The notes under the pieces: model-generated
What the model was told of the DNA's origin: nothing
Seen by the model: only the letters and a program-made list of their open reading frames with translations
The model's database searches: none
In this document: positions 48,801-60,999 of the stretch, one piece after another
Layout: each line of letters begins with the position of its first letter
How positions within the stretch are numbered: position 1 is the stretch's first letter
Program-made: the position numbers and the translations under genes
Assembly (NCBI RefSeq): GCF_028769735.1
Contig: NC_088172.1
Span: forward strand, 72,936,631 to 73,000,630
Source: Zonotrichia leucophrys gambelii
Lineage: Eukaryota; Chordata; Aves; Passeriformes; Passerellidae
DNA length: 64,000 bases
Direction of reading: 5' to 3'

Positions 48801-51800
48801 GCTCATCACAGGAACCTGTAGGCACCACTTTGTCCTGTTAATCCAGGACAGCCTAGCAGACAGAGTACTGATCTGCAGTAATCTACCAATGGAGAATTCA
48901 CTTCTCCATCTTTGTCCTTCTTCCCAACTAAAAACAAATCCCACAGAACCTAAAAGAAAACAGGGTATAAAGACTTCCTCCCCATCCTGGAAATGAGTCT
49001 AAACTATATGTACACACTGCAAACTTATGCTAAGGGTTTTGTTAAATTCAGTATTTCATTAGGAAGTTTTTCATGAAACACATAAATTTATCTTTAGTTA
49101 ACACTAAAGTCTATTAAGTTTCTGCTTTCAGTCAGAAGCTGAAGAAATTCATGGGAAAAGGATGTATCAAATCTCATCTTTTAATATACACACACAGTAT
49201 TAAGGGCCAAATTCTCTCTGTTGGTAGACTCAGAGTGAAAATCTGCCAGACAGTAAAATGTAATAGAACAGACCATTCACAACCCTTGCTCAGAGGGCAG
49301 AAATCTAATTAGGTACTGCCCCAGGAATCCTAACTGGACGACTTCTTGTAAAGCTTTGTGTCACTCGCTGTAGCCTCAGGAGAGAGGAATTGTGAATTCT
49401 TAGGAACAACTCCCTACAGAGGCTCAAACTATGCTCCCATATACCTCACCAGATCAGTGGAGTAATTTTTGCTTCAGATTACCAGGCAAGTTTGATTTTA
49501 CTTCAAAGATGCTACTACAGTGCAATGCAACAATCACTATGATGTAATATAGATAATGCTACAATGCATTTTATATATTCTTACTGATAATTGCTACATA
49601 AATTCTTATTATATATAGATCCATATGAAGGCCAGTTCTCAAAACACATGAGAGCTTCCTTTTCCTGTCTTCCTGTAAGCCAGACTTCTACTGCAAGCAG
49701 CTAAATGAGATAAGTAGTTCTTCCTGTGGTTTGGTGAATAAATGTATAAGAAAAGTAAAACTAGACATGTTTACTTCTCATTTTTCATTTCATTTTTCTT
49801 TTTTTTTGGTAAAGAAAAAAACACCTAAAAGGCAGAAGTCAAGCATTCTAAGTTTTCGGAGAGAAGGCCCATGCATTTGGGCTACTGCTGAAAAGGTTAA
49901 ATATTAGGAACTGTATGTTTACTATAATAAAGGATTCTGCTGGGGTTCAGGCAAAATCAAGAACCAGTCCCAAGTGGTCATACTGCTTGCAGTCCTGAGC
50001 TGGATCACTCAGGCACAGCTTGTTACATGAACAATATTTCAGACTATGAATCACCTTTGTCAAATTTCTGTACTGGTTCACACTGCTGCCTTCCCTACCC
50101 AAATCCTTCTGTCTGTAACCAAACCCATTCATCCCCATGCAAGTGATGCACTGACACTGAAGGGCAGCAGCAGCCAATGCCCACATGCGGCCTCAGCAGC
50201 TGCTCACACTCGCCAGGGAGAGAATTCATTGCTTCCGCAAGAAAGCACCAATCTTGTGAAAAGCATCTTTTGCAAATCTCAACCATTTAGACTCGAGATA
50301 GGGTGGAAATATTCCCATCTTTGTGTTGGAAGTACTTAGTACTGCTGAAAATTTCTCAGCAGAACTGCTTTTTATTGGATGACATAGCTTTATCAATTTA
50401 CCAACATTCCACAGGAACCCAAAGATTTGGATGATATTTTGACAAGGTTTACATTAAGAGAAAGGCATGAAAATATCCATTACAACATTACGTTAAGATG
50501 TTGTACTAGAGTGTTTCAACATTGAAACAAATGCTCCTGAATTCAGAACGTTCAAATGTTCAGAAATTCTGCTTTCCAGAAAGGTTGTTTCCACTTGGAA
50601 TAAAATCAGAGTAAAAATTGTAATTGACTATTTTTTTTTTCCATGGGAATTTCCAACCATCCAAAAATAAAAAGCACCTGTGTTCTTTTGATCTACTTTC
50701 TGAGCTGTAGAACACGTTTGTTTCATCATTCTAATGCTTTATGTTTAGCTGGGTTACAAAACAGAAGTGGAGAAAAGGCAGTATAGGGGTCATGGTAAGA
50801 GAGCATGGAGATAAGGAGGATCCACACATGTAGGGAATTGTGACTCTGTATCTTCATTAATTTCTGATTCTCCTGGGCATCCTGGCTGATACACACTTGC
50901 AGGACAGTTTAGGTTGAAAGGGACTTCTTAGGATCACTTAGGCCAGTTCTCATCTTCTGAAGAATTCTAGCTGGTTTTGAGGGAAGGTACTGAGCTTAAG
51001 CCAATTTTGGCAACTGGAATATGGCAAAATCACAGAAACTTTTTGCTCAGAGAGAGAGAGACAAAGCACAGCCTGGTTGTCTACTAATATTCTTTCTCAC
51101 TCTGTCTCCATTTTAACAATTCATTAATTTGTAAATGTTTCATAAGAACCCAAAGATTCAAACAAAACAGCTACTGCCCCAAGGCAAAAAAAGGAAAATG
51201 AGGCTGAAAATGACATAAAAGTATGTACTGAAAACAATTAACTGAATATTTTTCTCTTCAAGACCCCCCAAAGGCTTCATCATTTTCTGTGTTGCTTTAG
51301 AAAAATGCATCTCCAAATCAGCACACTGCATGTAACTTACAATAGTTACTAATATTGTTAACTACACTCCATTGCCACACCTCAGAATGTCTGTCATCAG
51401 GTTGATTACCTAGTATATATTTGTATAGATACAAATTATGCATCTTATCTCTAGTTTTATACAATTTTGCCGCTTACATAAGCTACTAGAAATGCATGCA
51501 CATTTAAGACTTTTTTTTGATGGAGGCTAGAATCACTTTACAATTATGAATATCAATGACTAATTAAAATTGTATTATTTATCCATTGTGCTGAGAAAAA
51601 AAAAAATCCATTTGTGCCTCTGTTGAGATCCAACAAATGCTGCAGCTTCAAATGAAATAGCGTAATTATATTTACAGGAATATACCATTACAGTGTAATA
51701 TTTAATACAAATGTATGCCCATGTACATACATACACACATACCTGATTTAAAAGCAGTAGCTTCTCTTTCCTTTAAAGTTTTGGATTCCATTATCTGAGG

Positions 51801-54800
51801 TAAACAACTGCTTTCCCATGTATTTTCTGCAGCTACTAGCTGTAAAATATGATAGAATTACCTGTAATTTTTGGAATTAAACAGGAATGCTGTGGCTTTT
51901 TGAGACATTCAAACTTCAAAAAGCTTCTAAACTTGAAAGATTTTATCTAATATTTAAAATATATTTCTTACCAATTTTTGACAAAGCAGAATTCAATAAA
52001 CAGCTGCTTACCTTACTTTTGGATGCCTGTGGCCTGCAGCAATAAAGAAAAAAAGAATAAATTAAATAACCTAGTAGCAACATTCTTCATGATAAATATA
52101 AGTGAAGTCTTAGAAACCTTTGCTCTGCTCTAAAATTAGCACGGAACATTTCCTCCATTGAAAGTGTCAGCCTGCTAGCATACTTTCAAGCACAGATCTG
52201 TACTTGCACCAATATCATCAGAAGACCAATTAGCCCTAAAATTGTTCCACCTAACTGAGAAAGCAGAGGAAATTTACTGCAACATATCAAGCAATGTACA
52301 TTCCTGTAAAAGGTTATGCTCAGAAGAAACTCTACCAACTTTAAAAATCATATAAGAACTTGAATGTCTACTACTATTTAAAATAGGGATCACTATAAAA
52401 GAGATGGAAGAATGAAATGCCCTCCCCAAAAACCTATTTCCCTCTCCACAGACTGGGACATTTTCTGGGTTGTGTAAGGTACAGCAGTTCCCAATGACTC
52501 CATTCAGATTCACAGGTGAATCAATGCTGCTCACAGTCAGTGCGGACTCTGCCAGCTGGATACAGATTCATGCACAATGTGATTTATCACACACAATCTG
52601 TCCTGCAGTCTTTCATACAGCAATGAAGATAAAATGTGGAGCATTTTATTTAAAGCCACTGAAAAAAATCTGGAGAGACAAGGGAAGAGTACTGATGTTC
52701 CTATTCTGTAACAAAAACTTCAAAATGTTACATTGCCTTTTAAATTTTACCATTTAAAATTCAAATAAAGGACACTCAAAACTATCTTTAAAGAGCAAAC
52801 ATGTCCAGTATGTAGCTGTAAAATTTGAGTATGAGAAAAATTTACATTACTTTCAATTAAAAAAGCAGAATGCTCACATTTTCCAAGACCTGCATGCTAT
52901 TCATTAAAAATTAAAGTGTTATTTCAATTAAAAAGTAAAATGAGTTTAAAGCTTAGGAAAAAACCCCTATATGAAAAAATAAAAGCAAATAGGCTTTTGC
53001 CTTGAGAGTTTGAAAGAGTAATAGTATTACATCCAGAGCACTGATCATGGCAAATGAACACAATAACTTTTATGAAACTGCAGGGTTTCTCAGAATGAGG
53101 AATAACATTTCAAAACTGAAATGAAGGAGAAAGCAGAGTTATTCTCAACAAGGTGACAACCCAGGTGACACCAGGGAGGTGCTGCTCGCTGCAGCACATA
53201 AATCCCAGCAGACCCGAGCCTCAGCCTCTCTGTGGGCTCCCAGCTCGTGTGCAGGTGATGAAAGCTCAGAGCAGCCTCCAGCAGCAGCACTGTGGCTGCA
53301 AAGCTGCAGCTCCAGTGCCACCCTGCTCCTCTTCCTGTGGGGATGCAGGGATGCCTTCCCAGGGCCTGCCTCCCAAAGGCGTTCAGAGTACACCTGAAAA
53401 ATCCCTGCATGGATTCTGGCAATCAGCCAGGGTGTTTTCAAGCTTTGGTACCATCACCCAGAAGAAAAAAAATTGACAACCAAATCAATACTCTTTATGA
53501 GCAACGGGAGCATTTTGGCTTTTGTTATATCCAGATTGACTAAGACAAAGCAAAAGTACTAGAGAAAGTTCTCTCTCCCCCTCTCATTGAGAGCATCTCG
53601 CCTGTCACAGCCTTTGAATGCAGTTGGTTTCCTTACTGCTGTTGGCTGATCATTTATCAGTGGCAGCTTGTATGATTTTTTCCATCTGTGCATTAAAATC
53701 AATGTCTGGACAGCAGGACATTCATCCATGAAAGAACAGATCTCCTCCTCCTACCTGATGGGTACAATCCCATATGTGTTACTACCCAGAAAAGCACCCT
53801 GGGCACAAGCTTGTTGTACTGTGATACACTGATTCAGGAGGCTGATGGATCAGGCAAAGCAGCTACCAACTGAGATTTCACTGTTCAGAACACTGTCATG
53901 CTAGGAAACTACAGAATCATTGCTTCATGTAAATGCAGCAGTGAAGAACTACTTTAAGCATTAAGGAATTGTCCTAAAATGCGGAAACTTGGGAATGAAA
54001 TCCTATAAGGCAGGCATGGGGGCTGAAGTGTGAGATGCTGGACACGTGCATTTTGAAGCAACGATTAAACCAATAGGTATTAAACATGAATACCATTATT
54101 AGTTCTACAGTCTCTCTCTCTAAATTAACACTATTCAGTTTTTCCTTTGGTTGAAATAGTAAAATCAAAACTCCTGTTCTGGAAAACTGATGATTTGCTA
54201 AAACAAGTTCAGATTTAGTCTTCAGGCATTCCTCAAACTATATTAAAACAATGTGAAAACTGGTGGTAAAAATATTTTAGTTACGTATCAGTAGGAACCA
54301 CCATTTTATAACCAAATCCAAGTCAGTGATGCAACTTTTATTTTTACACTGATTATTTTAGAACACCCATAATGGCAAGTAGACAACACCTGCAGTAACA
54401 TATTAGTTTGAGGAGTAATACTTTCTTATACTTACTGTTGATGTGAAGTGCAAACTCTAGTAAGCTTCTCCAGTTCTTGGCCACTCAGCTCTTTATCTGA
54501 ATTCCTCAGTGTTGTAACTGGACTGGGAACTGCTGTCTTCCATTTTCTTTCTACATTAAATCAAAACAATTTTTACTCAAGATAATATAAAAGTAGCTTA
54601 ACATAAAACAAATAGGTGAAACTAATTAATGGAGAAATATTGACAACTTTTCCATGGATGTTCTACAGTCTTGTTTCAGACTATATAGAACACCATCCTA
54701 TTCTTTCAGAAGACACTTTATTTTCATCACATCACACTCACCAATCCTAACCCAAAAATGAGCTTGATATAACTGTGGATCAAAAACTTGATTAACAGAA

Positions 54801-57800
54801 TAAAGAATTACAAACAATTGCCACATTTATAATTAAATGTGTTCAAAAAATTCTGAAGCATGAATACTCTTCTTGTAACAAGCTCAGAGAAATTCTTATA
54901 TAAATGCTGCTTTTGCTATGTAACTTTTTTATCCTGGAAATGTATTATTTAGAAATACAAACTAAAGTCTTTCTTCTTCTATATTAGTTTATCTGGTACT
55001 CACCCCACTGCTCCTGTATGGAAGAAAGATTTGCAAGCAGCTGCTCATGATAAAGTCGTTCAAGCTGAATGAACTTCATGGCCTTCTCATCTGAATGGGA
55101 GGTTAAAGGCAAATGCACACATATGTGGACATGGTATGACTGACTCATAATTGGCATCATGTTTGAAAGGGAAGTAATTACACACTTGAAATTTGAAATA
55201 AGTGAATCAAAATGAATGATGGCTAGCATCCTGATTTCTGTGCAAGGAAGAAAAAATAGCAGACATGAAAATGGCAGGCAAGAAGTAAAATAAGTTGAGA
55301 AACATTCAAAAATTAAAATCCTATTATTTTCAGCAGTTACTTCTTCTCATTTGCCTGAAGCACAACAGAAGATTTTTCTTGAAAAGAAATTACTGAAATG
55401 TTACTATGCTGATAACTTTACCAAAAAAAAGAAATCTCTGGGAAATGAAAAGCAAAACAATGACACAAATACTAGCACGTATCTCGCAAGAAATACAAAT
55501 ATATGCCAAAAACCATGACTAACTGAAAATATGATTCCTTTGTGCTGACCAGCTGGAGACAGTATTAACACAGTGATCCAACTTCAACTTTTGAAAAATA
55601 CCTGCCCCCCTTTTCAACCATTATACTACACTGTTGGACTGCTGAGTTTACCTTTTGTTTTCCTGAAGATTCTGCTCATTTTTCTTCTATACGAAAAACC
55701 TATTCCCCATGCTTAGGGTTATCAATATATCCACAAGGGTATACTGAAGTCACATATTTTACAATAGTCAGGATAATCTAGCTCCACTAAGCCTGAGTTG
55801 TTAGTTGTGGTGCTTGAAGCTGTTTTACCAGCTATTTGAAATGTAATTCTACAATACAATGAGGATAGAAGTGAATGAGATTCTTAGCAATACAGAAAAC
55901 CCACTTTCCATTATTCATGCTAATTAAAACACTGGAGTAATTATTACAAAAACACAACCAGTAGTTGTTATTCTGGTTAGCCTCATGCAATAGCATGGCT
56001 TATGAACAACAATATTAATGGAAAGAATATTCCCTGTCTTCAGGAAATCTGTTATTAGAAACAGAATTACAGATCACAAAGAGAGCCTTAGAGGATCACA
56101 GCAACAAACCCTGAATTATTTTTAATATGAGATTCCACACTGGATGAATTAAAATGTCTGTCATGGATAATTAATACAGTGCAACATGATCAAGTAAGTT
56201 CTTTATTAACCTCAGGAAACTGATGGCTGGAGGTACAGTGGAGATATCCTTCATAAATATGTATTATATAGTGGTGTTGAATTCCACACATCAGGTGTAC
56301 ATTGCATTAAAAAATATTTCCTTTGATCAGCTTTAAATAGAATGCCTTTCAATTAAAGCAACTCCAATGAAAGAGGAACTGTTTCAACCATGCCATTTAT
56401 ATTTTAAATTTACTGTATCCCTCCTGCATCATAAATAACTACAGAATTTTTCCATGCCTTTAATTTGTGCTGTGCAATTCACATTTTATGATAGACACTT
56501 TTGAATTAGGAGAACCAAAACAAAAATACAGTCCTCTAAAACCGTGATGGATATTTTATTTCATATGTTGCTTTTATAACATTGCAACTGTTAGCTGTTT
56601 TTATCTACAGGCTAACATAATTTATCTAGGTTTCTTATGCCTTGTTACTTAGCCTGCTAAACAATTGCCTATTGCTGTATTTTGTTTGTACAAATCACAT
56701 AATAAAGAAATAATCTGTATGCAAAAATTCTGTAATAGATTATGCATCTTAGTGAATCCCATATACCTTAAGGGCTTACCACTGCCTCTTTTTATAATCT
56801 GATTGCTTTCCCTTTGAAGCAAAGAGGAAATCCCAGTCCACCTTTTATAAAATTCTGACTTAACTTTGAGGTTTAATATTACTCTTCTATCACACAATTA
56901 CTGAATTTATATCAGAATAATTATCAGCAGTTCCACTATTACAATTTTTGACCAAACTTACTTGCATTATCTAGGAACAAATCAAAATAAACTGGACTAT
57001 TAAACTGTTCCCAGAAGCAAGTACCCATATTTTCCTACAACAGTTTTTCAAACTACCTTGATATGATTTTGACTGATTAGCATTTGTCAAACACCATTTT
57101 GCTATTGTTTGCAGGTTGCTGATCTCAGCTCCAGGTGTTTGCTATTTTTATTCCAATCTAGACACATTCTAATCAACTCTTGTGACAATTTTATCATTAC
57201 TGTAAGTACCCTATGATATAATACATACCCTATCTCTAAAATGGACATTTTCCCAGTTACTAATATTCAGAAAGAAGTTATCTTATAAAAACAAAAGTCC
57301 TTTGAAAATGTTTTCTTACTTCCTTGCTCATGTCCAGCTACTAATGATTGCATCAGCTGTTGGAAGTGAATTTATCCCTTAGCTCACATCCCAGTTGATT
57401 AAGGAGAGTTTGCTAGCATATTGTGTATTCACTCATGGGTGAATTATGGATGTTCACTTCTTTCTAACCCTGACCCACAAGATGTGAGTTAACAACAAAG
57501 CATTGGACTTTTATGTTTTATCATACCACATTATTTTAATACTGTGCAACAATTTCTGCAAGTAAAAGGATACATTCTTCCTCTTGAAAATAGGTCTCAG
57601 CTATCTGCAAAAGTGAAAAAAAATAAAATCTGTAAATCTCATGACAGTGGCAAGGATGTAATATAAACTTTTTATCATGATATTAAACATGTAGTTTGCA
57701 GGCTCCTGTTTAGTTTGGGTAATATATGAATGTTCTGACAAAATACATGTATTCCTATTCTAGGAAAAAGGTTTCAAAAGAGTATCAAAGACCACAGAAA

Positions 57801-60685
57801 TATTAAGTCCTCTCACATAAAACAGATTTGATTTTGTGTAATTTACAGAATTCCACAAAACCAAAAAACATTAGTAGGGTTTTATGTTCCTACAGCTATA
57901 AAATTATTTCAGAAACAGTTTTACTTATCAGAAAGCTTTAAAATGACCTACAATAGAAGTACTATTTTTACTGATATTAGTTCAAAAGTTTGAATTCTGT
58001 GCCTGACCAATGTTTGATCAAATTAAGATCATCACTGTGCTCCCCTGAGTATTACATTGCAATGGTTTAAAACACAAACAGAGGTTTCCTGACTGATGAG
58101 AAAAGAAGAGTCTTTTGTCTTCCTGTAAACAAAAAATATTTGAGAATTGCAACAATAACTTATTTGTGCTTGTTACAAAACTGTGCAGGCTTTCCTAAAA
58201 ATCTGAGGCATACTGACATCTTTGTTTGTAGATGCAATGAAATACAAAAGATATAAACCTCAGAAGTATTCCACAGAGCTCTACACTAGCAGTGACCTTT
58301 GTAAGCAGCAACTAATCACTCCTTGGGGACAGCAAATTTTGGCAGCCTTCCCATGTGCCATGCATGGTGAGGCAAGGGCAGAGCTTGCAAAATGTGTCCA
58401 GGACTGCAGGATGCTGATACCAGGACATGCAGCTTGAGGCACCTCACAGATGATTCCCCAGTGACTTCTGTGGGAGCACTCAAAAATTCTCAAGATCTCT
58501 GGGACATATGAATTTAAGTAGTCATGCTATGGAGGGCTTAAATAAGCATTTTTGTAGAAGTCTGAAGATGATTGCTCAAAAAAGCAGCTTGAAGAGGAGT
58601 CTAGATTACAAATTGTATTTCCTGGCTCTCAGCCTTACTGCTAACCACTAGACCACTCTGAGTCCAGTACCTTCAAAGGAGAATGGGTCAGTGACTTTTA
58701 ATGTTCTTTATCTCTGCTGTCCATAATAGCTTCCTAAGAATTTTTGGAGCTGTAAAAGCTCTACCCATGTTTTATATAAAAATACCTCTTAGATTCTTTA
58801 AAAAGTCCTAAACAAATCAAATTAATCCCATTCAACACAGGAAAAAAAATTACATCCTATTTTAATCAGAAGGTGACTCTTAGAACAACCCCTATTATCC
58901 AATAGTCTTTAAATATTCAACACAAACACCATGGACACCTGATGCAGCTCTTAATTTTACATTGAATTTTGTCATAGAGAATAGAAAAATAATGTTGTAG
59001 CAGAGTATTTGATAGACTTGGTTTAATGTTACTGTCAGGCTGTATTAGAAATCTGGAAAAAAAAAGTCTGAAGATGACAGGTTAATTCACTAGAAGGGGA
59101 AAAATTTCTCAACAGACTCACTTTACAGGAATGCTAAACTTAAAATCTTCCCTTCTCCCATCCTCTATTGAAAAAACAGGTTAGGAGCCCTGTGAGTTCC
59201 TTCAGCTTTCTTTCAAACACTCCATTCAAAATGCTTGAGAATTTTTAGGAAAAAAGAGATAGTGTTTGAATACATATTTCAATCTGAACATGCAGATTTT
59301 GTTCTCAGTTCTGTCACAGATCCTGTATGACTTTCAAAAGGTTCTTGCCATTAGGGTTTGGCTTCCTCATCTAAAAAACAACACATTTCACCTTCATCAT
59401 GTGCAATTGATTCCCCTGATGTTTGTAAAGCATTTTAAGTTTTTGCCCTACCTTGTTTTCCAAAAATGACCTTTGTACTGACTCATGAAAAACCACCAAA
59501 TTTGATGAAGCTAAAAGCAAATTGTTAACCCTAAAGCAAATCTTTCCATAAGTTAAGGAACAGTATGAAATATCTTTGCTCAAGCATGGATGAGGAAAAA
59601 TAATTTAAAATTCTATGTCAAATGTAGATTATCTATAGTGTGCAATCCTAAAGAGAAACGTCTTTCTCCCATATAATTGCTTTTTTGTATAAAAGAAGAA
59701 GAATGCAGGAATGTCATTGCAGTTTAGAAATTCAAAATGTCTTTCAAAATAAAGACAATGCAGCCAAGTCAAATCAGACAGGTATAATATGGCCCATATT
59801 AGACATCACAGCCAAGCAAAAGGTCTTCTAGCCTGCTGTCAGTCTGACACAACTAAACAACAACTGTACATTAATACTGCATCAAGTTCTATCCACATAT
59901 TTGTTCTGCTTCATAACCTACAGAAAAAAACCCCAACACACTGGCCAGTTTGTAAGAAAGACTGCTTTTCAAACCACAGTTTTCCCTTTGGTCTTGCAGG
60001 TGTGGCAACTGTGCTAATATAAAGGTATACACTACGAAAACCTTGAATCTTAATATTCATGCTTAAAATTCATACTAGAAAGATGTTTACAGCAGTAAAA
60101 ACAATTTCAGACTTAAATTTTTATTTAGGTAGCTGCTGTCCTGTAACTATTCCAGTGTCTTATAAACCTTATTCAAGGCAGATTAAAGAGTGATTTTGCT
60201 AAATCTTTCTGCCAAACTAATTTCATCATTTGGGGATTTAGAAACCCATTCTGAAGAGTTTCCTTTAACTACAGAATATACTAACAGGGCAATTTATAAT
60301 TTAAGAAATATTAGAAGATCTTAGAAGAGATTTTTGCCTTGACCATCTGTTATGCATCAAAGTATCTTGTCTAGATATGAGTATTGGTATAAACTGCATT
60401 TATGCATATTTTTCCTAATGAAAAAAGGCCTCAAATAAAAGTAAAATTTGGTGCAGCACCCCAAAATCATAGAAAGTACCTGATGGAGACACAGGGGCAG
60501 TATCTTTGAATCCATCTGCTCAACCTCTTCACGGAGCAAAGAGAAAAGAGACTGCAATGTTTGCTTTTGGTCTTTTGGATGAAAGTTTTCCTTTGCTGCA
60601 ACAGCACTTTCAGCCTGCACAAAATCTGTATCTGTATTCAGAGCATTTTCCTCCTGGATTGTTGTGGCTCCCACTGTAGAAATGC
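36689..60685 (-). CDS. CNST: CNST, consortin (PPP1R64), trans-Golgi connexin-sorting membrane protein (last nine coding exons; 5' end off the right edge)
   Basis: Nine exons read right to left: 60480-60685, 57574-57604, 55004-55090, 54436-54550, 52012-52033, 51743-51839, 45938-46809, 38547-38682 and 36689-36894. All phases agree, giving about 589 codons and a TAG stop; human consortin has about 725. Order of elements: a conserved LQSLFSLLREEVEQMDS block; a helical, TPR-like pair IAETYFQEEEYEKAMKFIQ and LERLYHEQLLANL; a long, acidic, probably disordered middle; PP1 docking motifs SILK and RVRF; one transmembrane helix (CILLVLLCIATVFLSIGG); and a C-terminal tail ending HWIAFS. Consortin is known as a trans-Golgi receptor that binds connexins and promotes their delivery to the plasma membrane. 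The N-terminal exons are not in the window. Confidence 0.95.
36895..38546 (-). other. CNST last intron
   Basis: AT-rich intron between the PP1-motif exon and the transmembrane exon. Only homopolymer runs noticed. Confidence 0.7.
38547..38682 (-). CDS. CNST: CNST exon with PP1 docking motifs SILK and RVxF
   Basis: The 136-base exon encodes ITPVEGLVSILKKRDDRDGK then TIAQVQQRQTKRRVRFQEME and DTLDQ plus one base. The acceptor is TTTCCTGATAG and the donor CAAG/GTAGTT. SILK lies at 38647-38658 and RVRF at 38575-38586, preceded by Lys-Arg. These are the two canonical docking motifs for the catalytic subunit of protein phosphatase 1, in the usual order, and fit the alias PPP1R64. Confidence 0.95.
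38683..45937 (-). other. CNST intron of 7.3 kb
   Basis: Holds the CR1 fragment at 41218-41455 and short direct repeats such as TAAAGCTTTTCTCT twice near 42045-42075. No exon fits: the flanking exons join in phase without one. Confidence 0.7.
41218..41455 (-). mobile_element. CR1 fragment in a CNST intron
   Basis: A reversed 3' end: AAATCATGGAATACGCTGAG, GGATCATCGAGCCCAGCTCT and AAGAAACTTTTCCTGATATC. It lies in the intron between 38682 and 45938. Confidence 0.85.
45938..46809 (-). CDS. CNST: CNST large internal exon (acidic, disordered)
   Basis: This 872-base exon has 290 whole codons from TETCPGIAPKKEDKQLSS to TRRIEITE, between acceptor TTGCACTTAG and donor GAG/GTAAAT. It contains AAGKDHMEEQLCRAEST (human AGKDHMEELLCSAEAT) and, near its end, SPERASYHSLEALSLDDSFS (human SPEEASYSLQENLPSDES). 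The rest is poorly conserved, Ser/Glu/Asp-rich and probably unstructured. A run of seven identical GAT codons at 46274-46294 gives an Asp tract followed by EDE. Confidence 0.94.
46274..46294 (-). repeat. Coding microsatellite (GAT)7
   Basis: Seven identical Asp codons in the large CNST exon (ATC units on the plus strand), followed by GAA GAT GAA. The purity at the nucleotide level suggests recent slippage. Confidence 0.9.
48200..48285 (+). repeat. tRNA-derived SINE-like relic
   Basis: An A-box-like TAGCTCAAGGG at 48208-48218 and a B-box-like AGTTCAAACAC at 48259-48269 are spaced as in a tRNA-type RNA polymerase III promoter. There is no good acceptor stem or anticodon arm, so it is read as a decayed SINE head rather than a tRNA gene. 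The body may extend to about 48430. Confidence 0.45.
50900..50985 (-). mobile_element. Short CR1 fragment in a CNST intron
   Basis: The segment TTTAGGTTGAAAGGGACTTC followed by AGGATCACTTAGGCCAG resembles the reversed CR1 3' end. Only about 80 bases are recognisable. Confidence 0.5.
51743..51839 (-). CDS. CNST: CNST exon, LVAAENTWES segment
   Basis: The 97-base exon encodes LVAAENTWESSCLPQIMESK TLKEREATAFKS plus one base. The acceptor is TATTTTACAG and the donor TCAG/GTATGTG. Similarity to human (IAAVEKSQERKCSTQLLVSE) is loose, but phases and position fit exactly. Confidence 0.88.
52012..52033 (-). CDS. CNST: CNST 22-base micro-exon
   Basis: It encodes the last base of a Gln codon and then PQASKSK, aligned residue for residue with human HQDPLLSKHK. 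The acceptor is TTGCTGCAG and the donor AAG/GTAAGC. It was located from the phase gap between its neighbours and is too short to be seen as an open frame. At 22 bases it must be included to keep the frame. Confidence 0.85.
52034..54435 (-). other. CNST intron of 2.4 kb
   Basis: Contains a GC-rich patch at 53150-53420 open on both strands. No repeat or protein family recognised in it. Confidence 0.6.
54436..54550 (-). CDS. CNST: CNST exon, RKWKTAVPSP segment
   Basis: The 115-base exon encodes (E)RKWKTAVPSPVTTLRNSDKE then LSGQELEKLTRVCTSHQ plus two bases, aligning with human ETKWKTVQPHTVTALRNSEK. The acceptor is TTTAATGTAG and the donor CAACA/GTAAGT. Confidence 0.93.
55004..55090 (-). CDS. CNST: CNST exon, EKAMKFIQLERLYHEQLLAN
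   Basis: The 87-base exon encodes (Y)EKAMKFIQLERLYHEQLLAN LSSIQEQW plus one base. It is nearly identical to the human segment, the best-conserved part of consortin visible here. The acceptor is CCCATTCAG and the donor TGGG/GTGAGT. Confidence 0.95.
57574..57604 (-). CDS. CNST: CNST 31-base micro-exon
   Basis: It encodes IAETYFQEEE plus one base of a Tyr codon, matching human IAESYFQEEDY. The acceptor is CACTTTTGCAG and the donor GAAT/GTATCC. With the next exon it forms a TPR-like helix. At 31 bases it is not a multiple of three, so skipping it would break the frame. Confidence 0.9.
58578..58672 (-). repeat. SINE-head-like relic (reversed)
   Basis: On the minus strand GTGGTCTAGTGGTTAGCAG followed by GGCTGAGAGCCAGGAAA resembles the tRNA-derived head of MIR-type SINEs. 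The B box is not recognisable. Confidence 0.4.
59307..59440 (+). repeat. MIR/CORE-SINE-like relic
   Basis: TTCTGTCAC, CCTGTATGACTTTC, GGCTTCCTCATCTAAAAAA and TTTGTAAAGCATTTTAAG occur in the order expected for the MIR core and 3' part. It is strongly diverged and lies in a CNST intron. Confidence 0.45.
60480..60685 (-). CDS. CNST: CNST exon with LQSLFSL block (first exon visible)
   Basis: It encodes ISTVGATTIQEENALNTDTD and onward to KQTLQSLFSLLREEVEQMDS and KILPLCLHQ, ending CAG/GTACTT. The acceptor is uncertain. TTGTCCTTTTTTAAG gives a start at 60685, and a second AG (TTTCTACAG) 12 bases later would start at 60673 in the same phase. I prefer the first because of its pyrimidine tract. The preceding exon must end in phase 1 and is not in the window. 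Confidence 0.88.
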
Positions 60686-60999
60686 CTTAAAAAAGGACAA
60701 GTACTTAGGTTAGGATTCCAATAAAATATACTTAGTTGCTTTTTTAGGAAATTTCACTATGAATGTTATGAATAAAAACCTAGTATGTTAAACAACATTG
60801 CTGCTAAACTAATGCTGGCCTTGTCAAAATCAGTTGTGACTGGTCTGGCTCACCTCAGCTCACCTACCCCACCCAACACAGTAACATAGATCAGATACAT
60901 TTGTACACTCCTAAATGGGACCCCTCCTTTCACTTATGGGAAAAAAAATAATCAAAGCACTTAGAAAGTGTTATACAGAATTACTAATAAGAGACCAGG

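Larger units (their letters stand above)
46810..51742 (-). other. CNST intron of 4.9 kb
   Basis: Holds the tRNA-like SINE relic at 48200 and the short CR1 piece at 50900. Nothing else recognised. Confidence 0.7.
55091..60479 (-). other. CNST introns around the 31-base micro-exon
   Basis: AT-rich introns (55091-57573 and 57605-60479) with the SINE-like relics at 58578 and 59307. No further exon is required by the phases. Confidence 0.7.

Noticed and set aside
53150..53420. A GC-rich patch open on both strands that might be an exon.
   Set aside because: The flanking CNST exons join in phase without it and its translations resemble nothing in consortin.
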